A stretch of 64,000 nt of DNA, from contig JAYJMM010000076.1 in assembly GCA_037349105.1 (NCBI GenBank), positions 892,501-956,500 on the forward strand. Direction: 5' to 3'. A program made the translations under genes and the position numbers. Positions 62,031 through 64,000 of this stretch are shown piece by piece; position 1 is the first letter of the stretch; every line of letters starts with the position of its first letter. The stretch is from Limnomonas spitsbergensis (lineage: Eukaryota; Chlorophyta; Chlorophyceae; Chlamydomonadales). A model generated the notes under the pieces. That model was not told the origin of the DNA, ran no database searches, and was given only the letters and a program-made list of their open reading frames with translations.

Positions 62031-62958
62031 CTAGTTGCCCACCACCCCCTCAAACTCCTCAGCGCTGATGGCATATCTCGTCACATCTGCCTTTGTCAGC
62101 TTCTGACCAGGGTGGGCTGACTCCATATGATCTAGGAAGTGATAGCTCCACACATAAGGGCGGACGACGGTGCCCGCGATGATCCTGCAGATGGTGCAAG
62201 CCACTGGTCTGTTGGTGCAAGGATTGGTGGCAGAACCCCTCTCAGCAGCTGCATATGACATCTTGTACTTCAGGGGGCAGCGGGACTCCACTGCTTGCGT
62301 GCTGCTGGTAGAGCCTTTGCCCAACTCCGTTTTGCACAAGCATGATGCCATGTCGTCACACACAATGCCACAGAAGCCGCATCCCTCAGCACCACTTGGC
62401 TCCAAGCTACACGCTGCTCCACATTGGCGCAGCAAGATGTGCGCTCCGACGTGCAGTCGCATAGCTGATAGCTTGATTATCTTCCCACAGCCATGCACCT
62501 TAAGGTAAAGCCTGATGACAGGGCCTGTGAGCCGCAAATGGCCAATTTGCGACAAAGGGCTGGCCGACAGGAGGTGCATAGCCGGGGCAGCTGGAAAGCT
62601 CTCGCAACACCACAACATCGGGGGTCGCTTGGGTTGCTACATCCGAAGATAGGAGCTGCTGCTGCGGGCTCTAGGGTGAAGCCTTAGCAGCAGGACCAGC
62701 AACTGCTGCTAGAGCGAGAGGCTCTACGGCAGCCACATGCTCGATAGCAGCAGCAGCAGCCGGAGCAAGAGCTGAAGGAGAAGCATAAGTGAAATAGGGG
62801 TATAATGATGTGATTGTGCGCTGTCGCTTCGTCGAGTTTTCCTTGGCCAGCCTCTCAGCTCCTCTCTTGCGCTCTTTCCCATGTTGGTGATTTCTTAGGG
62901 CCACTGGGTTGTCTGTCAATTTTAAGACCTTCAAACAATGCTCACAGCAGGTTGTCAT
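62031..62958 (-). CDS. Zinc-finger protein, probably two exons or frameshifted
   Basis: The first part (62958-62671) starts MTTCCEHCLKVLKLTDNPVA, a CxxC with a following HxH and a Lys/Arg-rich KERKRGAERLAKE, like a BED-type or C2H2 N-terminus. The second part (62618-62031) has LHVGAHILLRQCGAAC, GCGFCGIVCDDMASC, NPCTNRPVACTIC and WSYHFLDHMESAHPG, rich in Cys/His pairs. A stop and frame change separate them near 62680. An open stretch SSDVATQATPDVVVLRELSS in the frame of the first part suggests the original reading ran further. I recall similar CTN.PV.C..C proteins in fungi and algae near transposons, but I cannot name the family. Nucleic-acid binding is an inference. Confidence 0.5.
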
Positions 62959-63440
62959 TGCTTAATTAATAGTAACTACCAATGCAGGTACATCGTGTGA
63001 GTCCATAATGGGTGTACGCACAACGGTACATGTGGTTCCGGAGCCATGACCCCCCCATGTCAAAATTGCATGCCAAGAGGGGTCTGGCATTCGGTGTGGA
63101 ATTTTTATGATGCATATCTGTAGCAAATGACAGTGGGAATGCAACGCTGTAGCTATCGTCTCAATCTGATGATTAAAAAAAGATATGAAAAATCCCCAAA
63201 ATTTCTCTTTTATTTTATTTCCCCACTTTGCCCCTCCGTTTCTCCCAGCCCCTTGGGCCAAAAACAGTTTTAAGACCAGATATGGAAAGCTCTCGTCAAG
63301 CTCTACAACTTAAGATGATGGGGTGTATTCAGTTTTTTTGCCCCCCCCCTCGGGCTAGTCTCTAGTGGAACTCAGGTGTTGGACTTGGTCTTCTTTGCCT
63401 TCTCGGCCTCTCCTTTTGTTCCTTGCCCCCTCTCTTCCTT
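62959..63440. other. No recognised gene
   Basis: AT-richer sequence with a run of A/T near 63170-63240 and a C-run at 63340-63350. No exon, repeat or element is recognised. It should contain the promoter of the minus-strand zinc-finger ORF. Confidence 0.4.
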
Positions 63441-64000
63441 TCAGTTCCTTCTTTAATCCCTTCTGAACAGTTGGGCGCCCACGCAGCCGAGCTTTGAGCG
63501 GGCCCAGAGGTGTAACGTTATTGGCATAGGATGATACGATGGCACAAGCTACTGCCAATGGTGTTGGGCTCAGGGACACGGCCAACATGTGGAGGATGCG
63601 CTGCATGTGTGCTTTCAGTTCCCTAGCGTGAAAGAGAGGCTGATGGCGTCGAGTTTTGGCATGCCCCTCGGAGGGCGCCACGGACTTTCGGCAGTTACAC
63701 TAGGGCAGGCATGGGTGGAAGGCTCTGGCTTTTGTTGAGGACGTGGTAGAATTTGTTGATGGCTAGATTGCTGCCTTTTTTGTTTGCCTCCCTGGGGACT
63801 GGCTCTTTCCCTTTTTATATCTGTCTTGCTTTCAGAGGCGGGGATCCTTCGGTCTGCCTTTCCGTTTTCAGGCGGGATGTTTTTCTTTGCCTATTGTGCC
63901 CCTCTCTGCCTTTCCTGTAGCCTTTAGTTCTTTTCCTTTTTCCTCCCTACCAGACAGGACGTCATAGAGCCCGCACGCAGGCAGGGTAGGGGTCCCTGGT
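63441..64000. repeat. Dispersed repeat copy running off the right edge
   Basis: Bases 63465-63520 (AGTTGGGCGCCCACGCAGCC, GAGCGGGCCCAGAGGTGTAA) and 63668-64000 (GGGCGCCACGGACTTTCGGC, GGCTCTGGCTTTTGTTGAGG, GGCGGGATGTTTTTCTTTGC) match 40150-40395 and 39660-39990. No protein motifs and no clear inverted termini are visible within this window, so the class (SINE, MITE or LTR fragment) is open. Confidence 0.75.

Overview
The window reads as nuclear DNA of a green alga. The evidence is a plastid outer-envelope Toc64-type gene, very intron-rich genes with GT-AG introns full of minisatellites, TTTAGGG/CCCTAAA-type runs scattered through introns, and GC-rich codons with CAG/CTG-rich exons. It is probably a chlorophyte near the Chlamydomonadales, but the genus cannot be read from the sequence. 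Exons were assembled by eye from family conservation, phase agreement and splice sites. Nothing was confirmed with transcripts.

Layout. (1) 850-14511, minus: a flavin-containing amine oxidase gene, complete at its 5' end, with its last exons off the left edge. Nine exons were found and one expected exon (around 2.8-4.2 kb) was not. (2) 14512-15783: intergenic, with dispersed repeat pieces. (3) 15784-32226, minus: a Toc64/OEP64-like gene of 13-14 exons. It encodes an N-terminal extension, one transmembrane helix, a catalytically dead amidase-like domain with a long acidic insert, a TPR domain with an Hsp90-type carboxylate clamp, and a Gln/Met/Pro-rich tail. (4) 32227-42385: about 10 kb with no recognised host gene, holding MITEs, dispersed repeats and short unassigned ORFs. 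(5) 42386-49931, plus: a five-exon triple-KH RNA-binding protein with a polyglutamine C-terminus. (6) 49932-64000: transposon-rich. It holds a truncated, frameshifted LINE reverse transcriptase (about 51.7-53.4 kb), a 28-bp minisatellite (54.1-55.2 kb), a decayed Helitron-type Rep/helicase (about 56.7-59.2 kb) followed by three unrecognised exons, a zinc-finger ORF pair (62.0-63.0 kb, minus), and a dispersed repeat running off the right edge.

The most striking structure spans all three host genes. Nearly every long intron is filled with tandem or scattered copies of the edge of its own flanking exon, splice site included. Copies of an exon's 5' edge plus acceptor lie upstream of that exon. 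Copies of an exon's 3' edge plus donor lie downstream of it. In the best case (the exon at 8764-8865) both happen around one 102-bp exon. Cryptic splice sites by the dozen therefore surround true exons, and most long ORFs here are by-products of these arrays. Related features are a whole-exon tandem duplication (16159-16539), one copy of which has a MITE with an 8-bp target duplication just upstream of its acceptor, and fragments of an amine-oxidase exon joined to MITE ends inside the first Toc64 intron.

The three host genes do not form a pathway. The amine oxidase and Toc64 genes lie in tandem on the minus strand about 1.3 kb apart, and the KH gene lies on the other strand.
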